Shown one piece after another: positions 1 to 16,159 of a DNA stretch of 64,000 bases. The first letter of the stretch is position 1; each line of letters starts with the position of its first letter. A program made the position numbers and the translations under genes. Source of the stretch: Cuscuta epithymum (Eukaryota; Streptophyta; Magnoliopsida; Solanales; Convolvulaceae); contig CAMAPF010000305.1 of the NCBI GenBank assembly GCA_945859915.1, positions 172,765-236,764 on the forward strand, read 5' to 3'. The notes under the pieces were generated by a model. That model did not search any database. It saw only the letters and a program-made list of their open reading frames with translations, and was not told where the DNA came from.

Positions 1-172
1 TTTCCGGGGGGGGGGTCATGGTTGGAATAAATAAGAAAAATTAAAAAAATAAAAAAAAACAGCCTGCCCCACTACCGGTTGATTCCCAAGCCGGTGCAGG
101 CTTCACCTCAGAAAAACCAAGCCCGCCCGCACTCCGGGCCTGACCCAAAACAGGCCATCCCTATTTGGAGCA
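1..172. repeat. GC-rich GGCC-type repeat, right end, cut by the window start
   Basis: The stretch is rich in GCCC/GGCC words and ends in GGCCATCCCTATTTGGAGCAT. The same end recurs near 6170-6190, and the preceding A-rich linker recurs near 6005-6035, so this is the right end of the same repeat in the other duplication unit. The terminal word resembles the GGGATGGC ends of hAT-like non-autonomous elements, but no left end is available here. The short reading frame across it is not taken as a gene. Confidence 0.5.
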
Positions 173-401
173 TCAGTCTACAATGTTCAATTAATACGTT
201 TAGGGCACAAAAGCATATGTATAGACTAAATACGAATATCTGGAAAAGTTTAGACAACCACACTATAACAATGGTTTAAGCTGAAAAGTAACTCATAAAA
301 ATATGACTCCATGATAGCTAAATAACATCCACATGCATCAGGGATTTACTAATATAAACAAAAGAGACTTGCTCAAATTTAAAAACTCAAATAATTATAT
401 A

Positions 402-414
402 AATAAATAAATAA

Positions 415-459
<45 letters not shown>
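402..459. repeat. AAAT then (TA)n microsatellite at the left edge of foldback A
   Basis: A short AAAT tract runs into about 20 TA dinucleotides. A second TA tract at 862-893 lies on the other side of the foldback element. The paralogous position near 6440-6455 has a single short TA tract, which suggests that the element landed in a TA microsatellite. Confidence 0.9.
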
Positions 460-462
<3 letters not shown>

Positions 463-858
463 GACTTTTCATGTCCAGCCGGCCTGACGGGAACCGCCGT
501 CCGGCCGAGGGCATTTCGGGTACTTCCCGATGTAATTTTTTGATGAAATTTTTTGAGCATGTTCTTCATGAAGTCTAGTTTATCCATACCAAATTTCAGC
601 TCAAAATTCGATCGGGAAGGCATTCAAATAATTTCTTGAAGTTAACTGGGCAGTTCATACATATAAACTGCCCAGTTAACTTCACAAAATTATTTGAATG
701 CCTTCCCGATCGAATTTTGAGCTGAAATTTGGTATGGACAAACTAGACTTCATGAAGAACATGCTCAAAAAATTTCATCAAAAAATTCCATCAGAAAGTA
801 CCCGAAATGCCCTCGGCCGGACGGCGGTTCCCGTCAGGCCGGCTGGACAAGAAGACTA

Positions 859-862
<4 letters not shown>
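459..862. mobile_element. Foldback (long hairpin) MITE, copy A, subfamily I
   Basis: Two arms of about 195 bases (about 460-656 and 667-861) are almost perfect reverse complements around a spacer of about 10 bases, so the element could fold into one long hairpin. Arm landmarks are the GTCCAGCCGGCCTGACGGGA end, the GAACCGCCGTCCGGC block, a TTTTTTGAGCATGTTCTTCA block and GATCGGGAAGGCATTCAAAT near the centre. The paralogous site at about 6430-6460 lacks it, so it is a discrete insertion. It encodes no recognisable transposase. Copies B (1180-1632), C (28289-28672) and D (54373-54814) share the core. Copy D has a 9-bp target duplication, which points to Mutator-type mobilisation. Confidence 0.8.
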
Positions 863-896
<34 letters not shown>

Positions 897-1179
897 CCAG
901 TCAAGGTCTTTCACGTTAACTCATCATGCCACACCACCGTTCAAACCGGTCATTGTCTTCCTAGACCAGTCTTCCTAGATCAGTATCTGTATGTGCAGAG
1001 AAACACTTGTAAGATTACACTTAAAAAGCCACTACGAATCCATAAAAAAAACATTCCACACGTCTATGCTAATTGTGAATAGATAAGCGGGCTTTGGCCA
1101 TAAGTCTTAGCAGAATTGGCAAATATGTCACAAATGACTCCAAGCCTATTAACTTTCTCAAGGGAATCTGTAAAAAAAA

Positions 1180-1632
1180 GGCTAAAGGGTCAAATAGGCC
1201 CTTAAACTGACTTGAAGTGTTCAATTAGCCCCTTATATAGGAGGTTCTGCCCGGCCGTCGCTAATTGGGGCGGTTCCCGGTGGAATTTTTTGATTAAATT
1301 TTTTGAGGATCTTCTTCATTAAGTCTAGTTTAGCCATACCAAATTTCAGCTACAAATTCAACCAGGAAGGCAGTCAAATGATTTTCTGAAATGTACTGCG
1401 TTGTTTAACTTCGTAGTTATCTCCAAAAAATTATTTGACTGCCTTCTCGGTTGAATTTTTAGCTGAAATTTGGTATGAGTAAACTAGACTTAATGAAGAA
1501 GATGCTGAAAAAATTTCATCAAAAAATTCCACTGGGAACCGCCCCAATTGGTGACGGCCGGGCAAAACATGCTATATAAGGATCGAATTGCACTTTTTAA
1601 ATTAGTTGGAGGGCCTATTTGACCCTTTAGCC
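1180..1632. mobile_element. Foldback MITE, copy B, subfamily II
   Basis: The termini are GGCTAAAGGGTCAAATAGGC and its reverse complement at 1613-1632, followed inward by arms with a GGGGCGGTTCCCGGTGGAA block and the family core; the centre lies near 1410. Unit 2 has the flanks joined without the element near 6750-6765, so the site is empty there. Flanking A-runs prevent a clear 9-bp target duplication from being read. The termini align position for position with copy D. Confidence 0.8.
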
Positions 1633-2055
1633 AAAAAACTCTTTTCAAGTTGTCCCTAAAAAGATCCAAAAGCGTATCTACTAATCTTTACTAATACATA
1701 ATTAAAGATGATTAAAGTCAAAATTGTGTGTAGGCAAGCATGAAAGTCAAACTTTCTAAAAAATTGTGTTAAAGCTTTCAATGTGATCTCAAACTTTCAA
1801 AAAATTCATTTTTGGAAATGTTTTCAAGAGAGACCTCAAAATCTTTTCTAAAATAACTCGCTAAAACAGATCTCGTTCAACTTTAACTTTATGTGGCCTA
1901 TGTTTACTTTGGGCCCGTGATCTGTACTCAATGAACTCACTGAGCATCAAAATTATTACTTATGATAACTCGCATAAAATATTGATTCTTTTAAAGTGAC
2001 ATAACTAACATGATCAGAAGACTTACTTTACATTAGAGCACGTTTGCTATGAGTG

Positions 2056-4401
<2,346 letters not shown>

Positions 4402-4691
4402 TCTTTGAAAATAACCACGGAGAGGAAAGGCCGGATGATGAGGGGAAGGAGATGGGCGTGAGTCTCCTTTGGAAGTTTTATTAGAGACGGAAGTAGTAAC
4501 TTTTTGTTTTTAATTGTGGTGTATGATAGGACACAACACGGATTTCTTTTGAGTTTTTTTTTTAAATTAGTTTTAGATGTCCTATCTTAAATTAAGTTTC
4601 TAGTATATTTTATTTATGTTTTTTATTTTTTATTTGAATCTATCGAATTAATTTTTTATCATGTTTTTTGCTTATGTGAGAAAGAAATAAT

Positions 4692-4868
4692 ACTCTCTCC
4701 GTCCCGCTATTAACTTCATACTTTGACCTACACACATATTTAGGAAATAAATTTGATTTTACTTTTTAGACACTGTTTGACACTGTTTAGACACTATTTG
4801 GCAATGTTTAGACATTGTTTGACACTGTTTAGACACTGTTTGACACTATTTTGAAGTGCACTTTTGAA
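4692..4868. mobile_element. Stowaway-like MITE with internal GACACTGTTT minisatellite (degenerate copy)
   Basis: The left end CTCTCCGTCCCGCTATTAAC resembles a Stowaway end. The interior carries about seven copies of a roughly 10-bp unit of the type GTTTGACACT / GTTTAGACACT. The same arrangement recurs at 27868-28127 and 53780-53995. The right terminus is degraded where the GC-rich repeat begins. Confidence 0.6.
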
Positions 4869-4874
4869 TGTGTA

Positions 4875-6187
4875 GCCCGAGTCCAGCCCTACCCCTTACC
4901 CCCCAAAACACCCAGCCCCAACCCATAATAAACAAAATAAAATTGGAAGAAAGAAAACGAACCCGGCCAGGAACGGCAAGGACGGTTTGTGTTTTGGGTG
5001 ACCCGCGCCCGCACCGGAAACCCCCGGGCCGGGCCTACCCAGACCGATCCCTGGCCAAGCCACCGGTTTGGGCAGGGCCCAAAAAATGCCAGGCCGGTCC
5101 GGTTCCGGTCGGGCCACCCGGCCCAAGTCCACCCATACAAGTGTAAGTGGAATTAATTGTGGTGTTGGTGAATAGTGTAACTAATGCTGAAGAAGTACTA
5201 TATCAGGCTGAAATGAGGGAAAGTTATTCCATTTGATGTTTTGATTGAGACTTATCAAGGCCCAAATATTAGGGGTGGATTCGGCTTGGGCCTGGCCGGG
5301 CTTTTATTTGGGAAAAGTGGAATCAGAACCGGCCCGAGTAGCAGGCAGTTCCGGAACGGGCCAAAACCAAGCCAGTTCCGGTTAATTTTATTTTTATTTT
5401 TTTCTTTTGTTTTCAACCCCCAACCCCCCCCCCCCCCCCCCTCCTTTCCTCACTCACCCCCAAAACACCCAACCCAGGCCTATCTTGGAAGAATTGACTA
5501 GGGAATTAATTTCAATGCCTCATTGTATTTTGAAAATTGCATTGGTGGATTTAGGCCTGGACTCGGGCCGGTTCGGGTCTGGGCCCGACCGGCCTCGGGC
5601 CAGGAAAGGGGAGGCCCGAGCCCGAACCGCCAGTGGCCGGTTCCGGTTCCGGGCCAAACCGGGCCGGGCCAAATCGGCCCAATTAATTTTTTTTTGGTTC
5701 TCCTATTTAATCCCCTACCCCTCCCCCTCAACCCCAAACCACCTCAAATGGCCCAAAATACCTATTCCAACCCAAAACATTAAAAAAAATTCAAAAAAAA
5801 AATCCGGCCCAGACCGGGCCCGAACCGGCCGGGCCGGTTCACCATATGGAAGGCCCGGGCCCGGAACCAGGAACCACCGGGCCGGTTCGACCCGAACCGC
5901 TGGTGGACCAGGCCACCAGGCCGGGCCGGTTGCTACAGTGGCCGGGCCGGGCCAGTTCCGGGTCGAGCCGCCCGGCCCGAGTCCAGGCTTAGGTGGATTA
6001 CTAGTAAATAAGAAAAACTAAAAAAATAAAAGAGCAGGCCCAGCCCAGAACGGGCCCAGTACCAGTTAATTCCCGGGCCGATGCCAGGCTTCACCCCAGT
6101 CGGCCAGTCCCCAGTCCCCAGATAATCAAGCCCACCCGGGCCCGAATAGGTACCGGACCGGCGGACAGGGCCATCCCTATTTGGAGC
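4875..6187. repeat. GC-rich GGCC/CCGG repeat cluster between the duplication units
   Basis: At least two or three degenerate copies of a repeat made of GGGCC, CCGGGC and GGTTCCGG words are separated by short AT-rich spacers. Sub-elements open with AGGGGTGGATTCGGCTTGGG (about 5271) or GGTGGATTTAGGCCTGGACT (about 5544) and close with CCCGAGTCCA-type words, as in short hAT-like elements. Overlapping proline/arginine/glycine-rich frames on both strands come from base composition and are not supported as genes. Confidence 0.5.
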
Positions 6188-7219
6188 ATCTGTCTACTGA
6201 CTACAATGTTCAATTAATATTTCAGCCACACTCTGACACTGTACAGTCTACACAATGTAAAGGCAACACACATTACAATTACTTAATTACTTAATGTCTT
6301 AATATTCCGAAAGATTAAAAAGTATAACAATTGTTTACACTGAAAAGTAACTCATAAAAATATGACTCCATAATAGGATTAATAGATAAACATTAACAAA
6401 AGAGACTTACTCAAATTTAAACTGACGTTAATAACTCAAGTATATATATATAACTAGTCAAGGTCTTTCACGTTAACTCATCGTGCCACACCACCTTTCA
6501 AATCGATCATTATCTTCCTAGATCAGTCTTGGCACCACCTTTCAAATCGATCATTATCTTCCTAGATCAGTCTTCCTAGATCGGTATCTGTACATGCGAA
6601 GAAACACTTGTAAGATTACACTGAATAATCCACACAAAAAAACATTCCACACGTCTATGCTAATTGTGAATAGATAAGCTTTGGCCAAAATTCTAGGCAG
6701 AATTGGGTAATATGTCACAAATGACTTTAAGCCTATTAACATTCTCAAGGGAATCCATTACTTTTTAAGTATCTACTAATGTTTACTAATATAGTAATAC
6801 ATAATTAAAGATGATTAAAGTCAAAATTGTGTGTTGGCAAACGTGAAAGTAAAACTTTTTAAAAAATTGTTCAAGCTTTCAATTTTCAAATGTGAACTCA
6901 AACAACTTTTTTTTTTTGAAAACATCTCAAACAACTTTTTAAAAATTGTTTTTAGAAGTTTTCAGAGAAACCTCAAAATCTTTTCTAAAATAACCTGCTA
7001 AAAGAGATCTCGTGTAATTTTAACTTTATGTGGACAATTTTTACTTTGGGCCCGTGATCTGTGCTCAATGATGTCATTCCGCCAGTTCAGGGGAGCAACT
7101 CACTAAGCATCAAAATTATTATTTATGATAACTCCTCGCATTAATTATTGATTCTTTTTATGGTGACATTTGATTAAAACATCACTAAACAACTTAAAGT
7201 GACGTAACTAGCATGATCT

Positions 7220-8269
7220 TATATATGCCAAAGAACTAGTGGATCACAAGTTCAACAAATACAACAACTAATCACATATGACCACGTGTACTTATTATTA
7301 TCTATTTTAAAATCAATCAAACTTCTTTCTTTTGGTTGAACAAGCCTGTAAAGGTAGTAGTGAACTTAAATGTTAAAACATGAACTCAAAATATTGAAAT
7401 AAGTGTGGCACCTTGGATAAGTGTTCAAGTAAGCACCTCTGTTGATTAATGGTTGAAATTGTAAATAAGAAATTTCAAAATTCAAAACATCCCTCTTCTT
7501 TAAAACAATGATTCGAAGTCGGATGCCTCTCCGCTATAGTGCAGGAGCTTAAAATATAAACCCTAATTCGAGGCTCTGATCCCACAGATTCCAACACAAA
7601 AATTAAACCCTAATTTCAGTAATTTGAGAAATCAATTGTGCAGCCGTGCATAACATAGCCTCTCATGCAAGTATTATTTCATTTGAATGGCCATTGATAG
7701 ATAACCCAAAAGCTTCATAAACCCAAAAAGGCATTAGTAAATTGGTGATCCAAAGCTCTGAATAGTTCTCTTTTAAATAGAGAATATGACATTTTGAGAA
7801 AGGAAAGAAGAAAGGAGCAACTGCTAGGAGGAATGTAACCAGCTTTTCAACAGGTTTAATAAAGGCTATGTGTATACAAACCAGACATTTTAGTCTCTAA
7901 ACAATGTCAGTCGGGTCAAATTACTTATTTGGGTGTCTAATGATCCTCAAAAAGAATGTTCTGACCCAATTTAAAAGGATTCACCCTTTTCAGAATAAAT
8001 TGCTAAACTATGTAAAAATATATATTTATTCATTATAAATTATTAGAGCATACAGGTCAACGACGTTATCTGACACTAACAAAATATGATGAAATAATAA
8101 ATTACATCATTCATGAAAGTGGCCTAATTAATGTATTAACAAAATGCAGTAGTTAATATGAATACAACATGCTAAACAATCAGGGTGTTACACACATGTT
8201 TTCATTTTTTAAACATGCAAAGCATGTATAAATTTAAATTTGCAAAGTACTGAACAGGTGTAGCGCTCA
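7220..8269. other. Unit 2-specific intergenic DNA, no gene recognised
   Basis: The tract is AT-rich and has no convincing coding frame. About 8035-8190 resembles 45950-46088 (shared words include GTCAACG...TTATCTG and the end CAGGGTGTTAC), which suggests a dispersed LTR fragment. Nothing else could be assigned. Confidence 0.4.
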
Positions 8270-8277
8270 AGGTAGTC

Positions 8278-10406
8278 AAAGTCGAGCGCTTCAGCGCAAA
8301 AGCGCACGAGGCGCATCGCAATAGAGGTCCAGCGCTTGAAAGATGACCAGGCACACCCTCCTGTCTCAGGCGCAGCTTAGGCGCCTAAAGCGCAGAAGCG
8401 CCGATGCGAGAAAAGGCTTTGGTCGCCTGGGCTGGGAAAGGTGTATCAGCCTATTTTTTTTTTGTTTGATCCTATTTTAAATAACAAGCCCATACTAATA
8501 ATAAGATTTAGCCCGTCCAAAAATAGGTAAACACAACTTAAACCCATATTAAGCCCTATTTAGCCGTGGGAAAACTCTTGCGCAACATGCACAGCGCTAA
8601 AACACATTCATCTTCTTCATCTTCCCATGTTCTTTCTTCTTTTTCAGCTTGTAGTTTTCATTTATCTTGTCATCTTCTTCGTGATCCTTTCATTTTGTTT
8701 TTTCAATCTATCTTCTTTCTTACTTTTATCAGTTTCAGTCATTTACTAAGTAGTTTACTGGCTACTCGGCCCTTGACCGAGTTGCTACCGATTACTCGGG
8801 ATTACTCGGTGATTACTCGGCCTGGTATTAATTAAATATAAAAAATATTTAAATATAGTAGTCTTATAATATAGTAATAAAATTGTCTTTAAATTGTCTT
8901 AAAATGCATAGAAGTGAATAAAAGGATAGAAATCCTATTATCCTAATGATGGAGTAACAAATGTCATAAAGCAAAAGTGATAAAACAGTCAATCATCTAA
9001 TAAGTTGGTCTGATATTAATCTTCATTGAATTCAAGGTCGTGATATAGGAGGGGTTTCTGTTGATGCGTTTGTTGATTGTTTATCTCTTCCTGAAATTTG
9101 TTTTCAAAAGCTATTCATTGTTGCCCATTCTAAAAATGCAAGTATAACATATGCATTGGTTTTGTGTTTTCATTCATTAATAAACCAGCTTACACAGTCA
9201 GATCTTACCCTACAACCAATAACATATGCCTCTTTTTAGTCCTAGAAGAAGCAACAAGATCAGGATATTCAACTGTGTGATTTCAACATAAAATAGGCTG
9301 GCCTTGGTGAACATTAAGGTGAAAGCCCCATGAAGGCTTAGGCACCATAAACCTTTGTTCATGCCAGGTACTCTTAAAATGAAGAAGAATTGAAAAAAAA
9401 ATGCAATCACATACATGATCAAGTATAATATGCCCTGAATGAAATAAGTTAAGTATATTCAATACAAGGAGAATAAGAAAAAAGACAGGGGAGGGGATTG
9501 TACGAAGCTCCAAACAGGGAAAATAAGAAACGAGACGCGGGGAAAGAACTTATCGGTCGGAGCTTCTAGCGTCGCAGCTCTAGGGAGTCGTAGGTCTTGT
9601 AGGTGTAGGTCTTGTAATCGCAGAATTTTGGGTCGAAGCTCCCCAGGTAGCAATGACCAGCGCAAGTTTTTAGGTTTTATAAGTGTGCAGGTCTTTTTTT
9701 TAAAAACCGAGTAGTAGCGAGTAACTCGCCACTTTGACCGACTCGCCGAGTTGCCTAACTCGCCGAGTACTAGCCGAGTAACTCGGAAAATTAACTTGGA
9801 CTGAGTTAAGTGCTACTCTGCAAGGTGCCAGGCCGAGTTGGGAGTACTCGTTGAGTACTTGCCGAGTAGATAACCCAGGTCATTTATGCCTACTTCATGG
9901 TTCTTTTTGCTTCTAATATATGCTATACAACTCAAACATAATATATGTACCTGACCTACCAGTTTACATGTGACCAACATATTATTTCATCTTATTATAC
10001 CAGTCTATAACTCTATCTTCCTAGTATCATTTCATAATTTAACTGTATAAAAACTTCATATAATCTAACTCAGTCAATAGTTTCATACACTATATGATTT
10101 ATGCTATTCCTAGCGCTAAAATTGCAAAATCAACAAAGACAAACCCCATTCGGTGTTTTGTTTTTGTGAATTATGAGATTATTTTGGTGAATCATGACTT
10201 TATTTTTTAGAAACATGACTTTATTGATGCATTTAGTTCAATATGGTGGTGAATATGTCATATAGGATCACTCTAGATTAGTATACATAAAATTTTCTAA
10301 AAAGTGCACTTCACCCGAGTCAGACAAGCGCTTTTTTGCGCCTTGCGCCTCAGGCGATAAAAGTACTCTAGCGCCTTAAGTGCGCCTCGCGACTTTGACA
10401 ACCTTG
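8278..10406. mobile_element. Non-autonomous hAT-like element, 2.13 kb, with 8-bp target duplication
   Basis: The termini are CAAGGTAGTCAAAGTCG on the left and CGACTTTGACAACCTTG (inverse) on the right. Both sides are flanked by the 8-bp direct repeat GTAGCGCT (8270-8277 and 10407-10414). Subterminal regions are dense in GCGC words (AGGCGC, AAGCGC). No transposase frame is seen. A second repeat with ACTCGG-rich ends sits inside it. Confidence 0.8.
8750..9880. mobile_element. Nested element with ACTCGG-rich inverted ends
   Basis: The left end has repeated ACTCGG words (about 8757-8825), and the right end has the inverse CCGAGT words (about 9708-9876), with inverted tips CTACTCGGC and GCCGAGTAG. 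No target duplication could be read. Small frames inside are not convincing genes. It lies wholly inside the hAT element, so it is younger. Confidence 0.5.
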
Positions 10407-10414
10407 GTAGCGCT

Positions 10415-11236
10415 TTATCATCCTCTAGAAAAGGGTTATGGATAAGGCGCAAGAGAAGCACAAGAAGTGCAAGCCTTTAGTGCCTAGGTTGGGAAAGGCT
10501 TTTTGAGCTATTTTCATTTTGCAAATAAGGTTTGGTTCTGCTATAACAAAAAATATTTCGAATTAGATATATTTTATTCAAAAGATAGGGAAACAACAAT
10601 ATAATCCAATCGTAATGCAAAAATAGGTTGAGGCAGGGCAGTCAAATGGGCTAGAACCTAGCAAAAATCAATCTTTAGTCTTATTTTTACGTAATTACTT
10701 CTGAATTTATTTTTTTTGTTGTGAATCAAGACTTTGATTAGTGAAACATATTTTAATGCATTTCAATCAATCTGATGTTAAATATATCTTGTTTGATAAT
10801 TCTAGAACGGTACACATAATTACTGGAATGCATGTTCGGCAATATAAGTGGACTGACACATTCCAACTTTCCAACATGGCAACATATCTTATTAGTACTT
10901 TAATGCCTTAAAAAGCACATTGTATCCTTGGAATAAAACAAAAACCCTATTGTGCAAAGCAGGTCCACTTGAGTATATTTTTCGAATGCTTCCTCTGTTT
11001 TTTGTTTATATGTAGTGTTTCTGAGGTCTACTTTTATTTCCTATTTCCTAATTTGGAAATCTTCGCCCTGAGATTTATTCTTTACCTTACATAACACCTT
11101 TGGTACTTTATATCTTTTTCTTACGCTTTCTACTATCTGGCCATACATGTGGTTAGGTAGGGAAGTACAAGATAATTCCAGCATGACAGAGGAAAGCATT
11201 CCCAAATACAGGGAAAATAACCTGAAATCATAATCA
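10415..11236. other. Unit 2-specific intergenic DNA, no gene recognised
   Basis: This AT-rich stretch begins with GCGC-rich words resembling the subterminal part of the neighbouring hAT element (about 10415-10505), which may be an older relative. No coding frame or RNA gene was recognised. Confidence 0.4.
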
Positions 11237-11275
11237 GAAGACTTACTTTACATTAGAGCACGTTTGCTCTGAGTG

Positions 11276-13854
<2,579 letters not shown>

Positions 13855-13919
13855 TCTTTGAAAATAACGACGGAGAGGAAAGGCCGGATGATGAGGGGAA
13901 GGAGATGGGCGTGAGTCTG

Positions 13920-14238
13920 ATTAGCTAGGGTTGATGGATGTCCGGATCAGTCTGAAATTATCTTTCCAAAAATAGACTTTGCTGAAATTTTCTTTTCAAT
14001 AGTAAGATTGTAGGCTCCGCAGATTCGCAGAACATTAAACGGGAAGCTTTTGTCCTGAGAAGCGTACGTGACAAAAGTTAACAACTTAAAGCCACGTTAC
14101 TTACAAAGCAATAGAACAAAAAAAGTACACCAAATTACACTACTTTTTGTTTTTAAATCAAAACTACAAAACAGAAATGGCAAAATTATTAAAAATTAAA
14201 AAAGATAAATCGAAATACAAGAAGTAATAAAAGTCTAA
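13920..14238. other. Intergenic DNA beyond the duplication border, nothing recognised
   Basis: Unit 2 homology stops near 13919. The following 300 bases are AT-rich with no recognised feature. Confidence 0.5.
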
Positions 14239-14442
14239 AAACGTGGGAACACTCACATATAATCCAATGTGATACACAATAGAGCTAATATAAATAATAC
14301 ATTGTGCGAGCCCATTGTGTTTCACATTGGGTGTAAATGTGGTGTTCGCACGTTCTCACGTTAAGCGTTGTTCTCATTTGATCCTAAACACACACACACA
14401 CACACACACTCATATATATATGTGAGTGTTCCCACGTTAAGC
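14239..14442. mobile_element. Small inverted-repeat MITE
   Basis: The ends AACGTGGGAACACTCACATA and TATGTGAGTGTTCCCACGTT are inverse of each other. The interior has further inverted words (CACATTGGG / CCAATGTGATAC) and a (CA)n tract at about 14390-14410. No clear target duplication is seen and no coding capacity is present. Confidence 0.6.
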
Positions 14443-14519
14443 ATCGTTCTCATTGAAATCGCACTACACATATTTATAATAAGAGATTAAAAGTATATGC
14501 AAATATGATAAATTAAATC

Positions 14520-14690
14520 TATATGGGGACACTCGTGGGGGACAACGGGGTGGGGCGGGGATGGGGCGCGTCCAGGAGTAACGGGGGATGGGGCAGGGAT
14601 GGGAGGAACTTTTTAGACATGGGGCGGGGATGGGGGAGTGTACCCCCCGCCCCAAACCCGCCCCATTGCCATCCTTACTCTTGTGAGTTA
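14520..14690. repeat. GGGGCGGGGATGGGG-rich repeat, hAT-like fragment
   Basis: The tract is rich in GGGGCGGGGATGGGG words and closes with GCCCCATTGCCATCC, a common type of end of short hAT-like elements in plants. The frames over it are composition artefacts. Confidence 0.45.
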
Positions 14691-15469
14691 ACAGAAGGCC
14701 AAGAGCCTTTGCACCTCTGTGAGTCTATCCCGACAGAACCCGTATAAGAAGACCATCCGCTGCCAGTCTGTTCTTCAACAGAACATGCTATACTGTTAAC
14801 TTTGGTACTTAGCTTGAAAAAGTTAAAAACCATAACAGTCTATTCACCCCTCTCTAGACTGTTACCTTGATAACCGGGACCAACATTGATCAAATGTATG
14901 TATCTTGAATGTCAAAAGCTTGTTGAGAAACTTACCCCTTACAATGAGCATTTGAACAGACCTGCAGATGCCGCTGATGTTTTTTATTTTTTATTTTTTA
15001 TTGCATAATTTACACCCATGAGTAAAAGAATTATCCTTTAGACACTATTTAAATTATTTATCCAGCTCTTAAACACCACCTTTAGTATGTCTATCACGGT
15101 ATGATTGCTATATACGTAATTAATAAATCTTCTAAAGATCTGAAACTCTTGGAAAAAATATATAAATATTTATTTTAATATATTTATTGGATACATTAAA
15201 GTAAAAAATAACTTTTACCTTTTGTAGATCAGAACAAAAATATGATTTCAACTGAAATTGTCCCTGATTAGAAAGGTGAACACATATAAAACTTCCAAGT
15301 TGACCAGCATGAGGAATAATTATGTAAAAGTTGTGTAGTTGAGATTTATAAACCGGAGAAAGAAATAATAATAACCAAAAATTATTTGATTAAAATGTAA
15401 CTGAGAAAGTTTTTGGGACAACAAAAATTACTTGCTTAAAATAGTATAGTGTATCAACCTTTAACAAAC
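14691..15469. other. Intergenic DNA, nothing recognised
   Basis: AT-rich sequence with no supported coding frame, RNA gene or bounded repeat. Confidence 0.4.
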
Positions 15470-15485
15470 CCCCAACATCTTAATT

Positions 15486-15961
15486 AAAAGGATGACACCC
15501 CATCCCTGAGGGCCCCCCAACACCGACCGGACGGCACGATGGGAGGATGTAAATTGGACTATAATCACAATCTGACAGATAGAGAGTGGGGCTCTGTCCC
15601 CGGTACTTGCAGGAGCCCTATGCATTTTTCAGCATAGTAACACCTCATCGCAGTTGCCGGGATTCGAACCCGAGACCTAACCCTTGTGGCACTCCCTCGC
15701 TACCAGTTGAGCTACGCCCACCGGTAATAAAACTAAGGTATGGGTATTCTTTTTATAGTGACTAGCTCCACCGCTTTCACGGCCCCTTACCCCAGAAACC
15801 CAACTTTGGCTTGGCCCTACGGGTTAGTATACACCGCTTGGCCCTACCACTTGAAGGGTTTTTTGGGGGAGCATAGTTCCACTGGTGCTAGTGGGACTCG
15901 AACACGAGACCTCTCCTATGCAAGGATAACCTCAAAGCCAGCTAAGCTGGAAGTGATGGTT
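15486..15961 (-). mobile_element. Dimeric tRNA-derived SINE with 16-bp target duplication
   Basis: Two tRNA-like heads lie in the same (minus) orientation inside one insertion. It is flanked by the perfect 16-bp direct repeat CCCCAACATCTTAATT (15470-15485 and 15962-15977). The outer head (about 15875-15961) has TAGCTGGCTTTGAGG and a B-box-like GTGTTCGAGTCCC. The inner head (about 15655-15726) has an A box TAGCTCAACTGG and a B box GGTTCGAATCC. The 3' end, at the left, finishes in a short T run. A single target duplication around both heads means that they moved as one unit. It is not a functional tRNA because neither head closes an acceptor stem. Confidence 0.8.
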
Positions 15962-16159
15962 CCCCAACATCTTAATTGTGAGGCAATGGAGTGTCATTAC
16001 TTTTTCCTAAATCGGCTATTAAATGCGGTAGTAATGTTAGTAGGACTTAAGTTTATTAATCCCTCCGTCTCAGCTAAAGGTTCCTATATTTTTCAATCTA
16101 AATATATGGTTGATGGAGGGTTTTAGGCTCAAAATTTGTCTTAAGTGGACCCAACTTTT

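Noticed and set aside
5407..6021. 204-aa proline/arginine/glycine-rich frame and its opposite-strand shadows
   Set aside because: GC-rich GGCC repeats lack stops by composition. The sequence is a degenerate repeat cluster.
15655..15960. Possible tRNA genes
   Set aside because: A and B boxes are present but acceptor stems do not close, and both lie inside one retroposon with a target duplication, so they are SINE heads.
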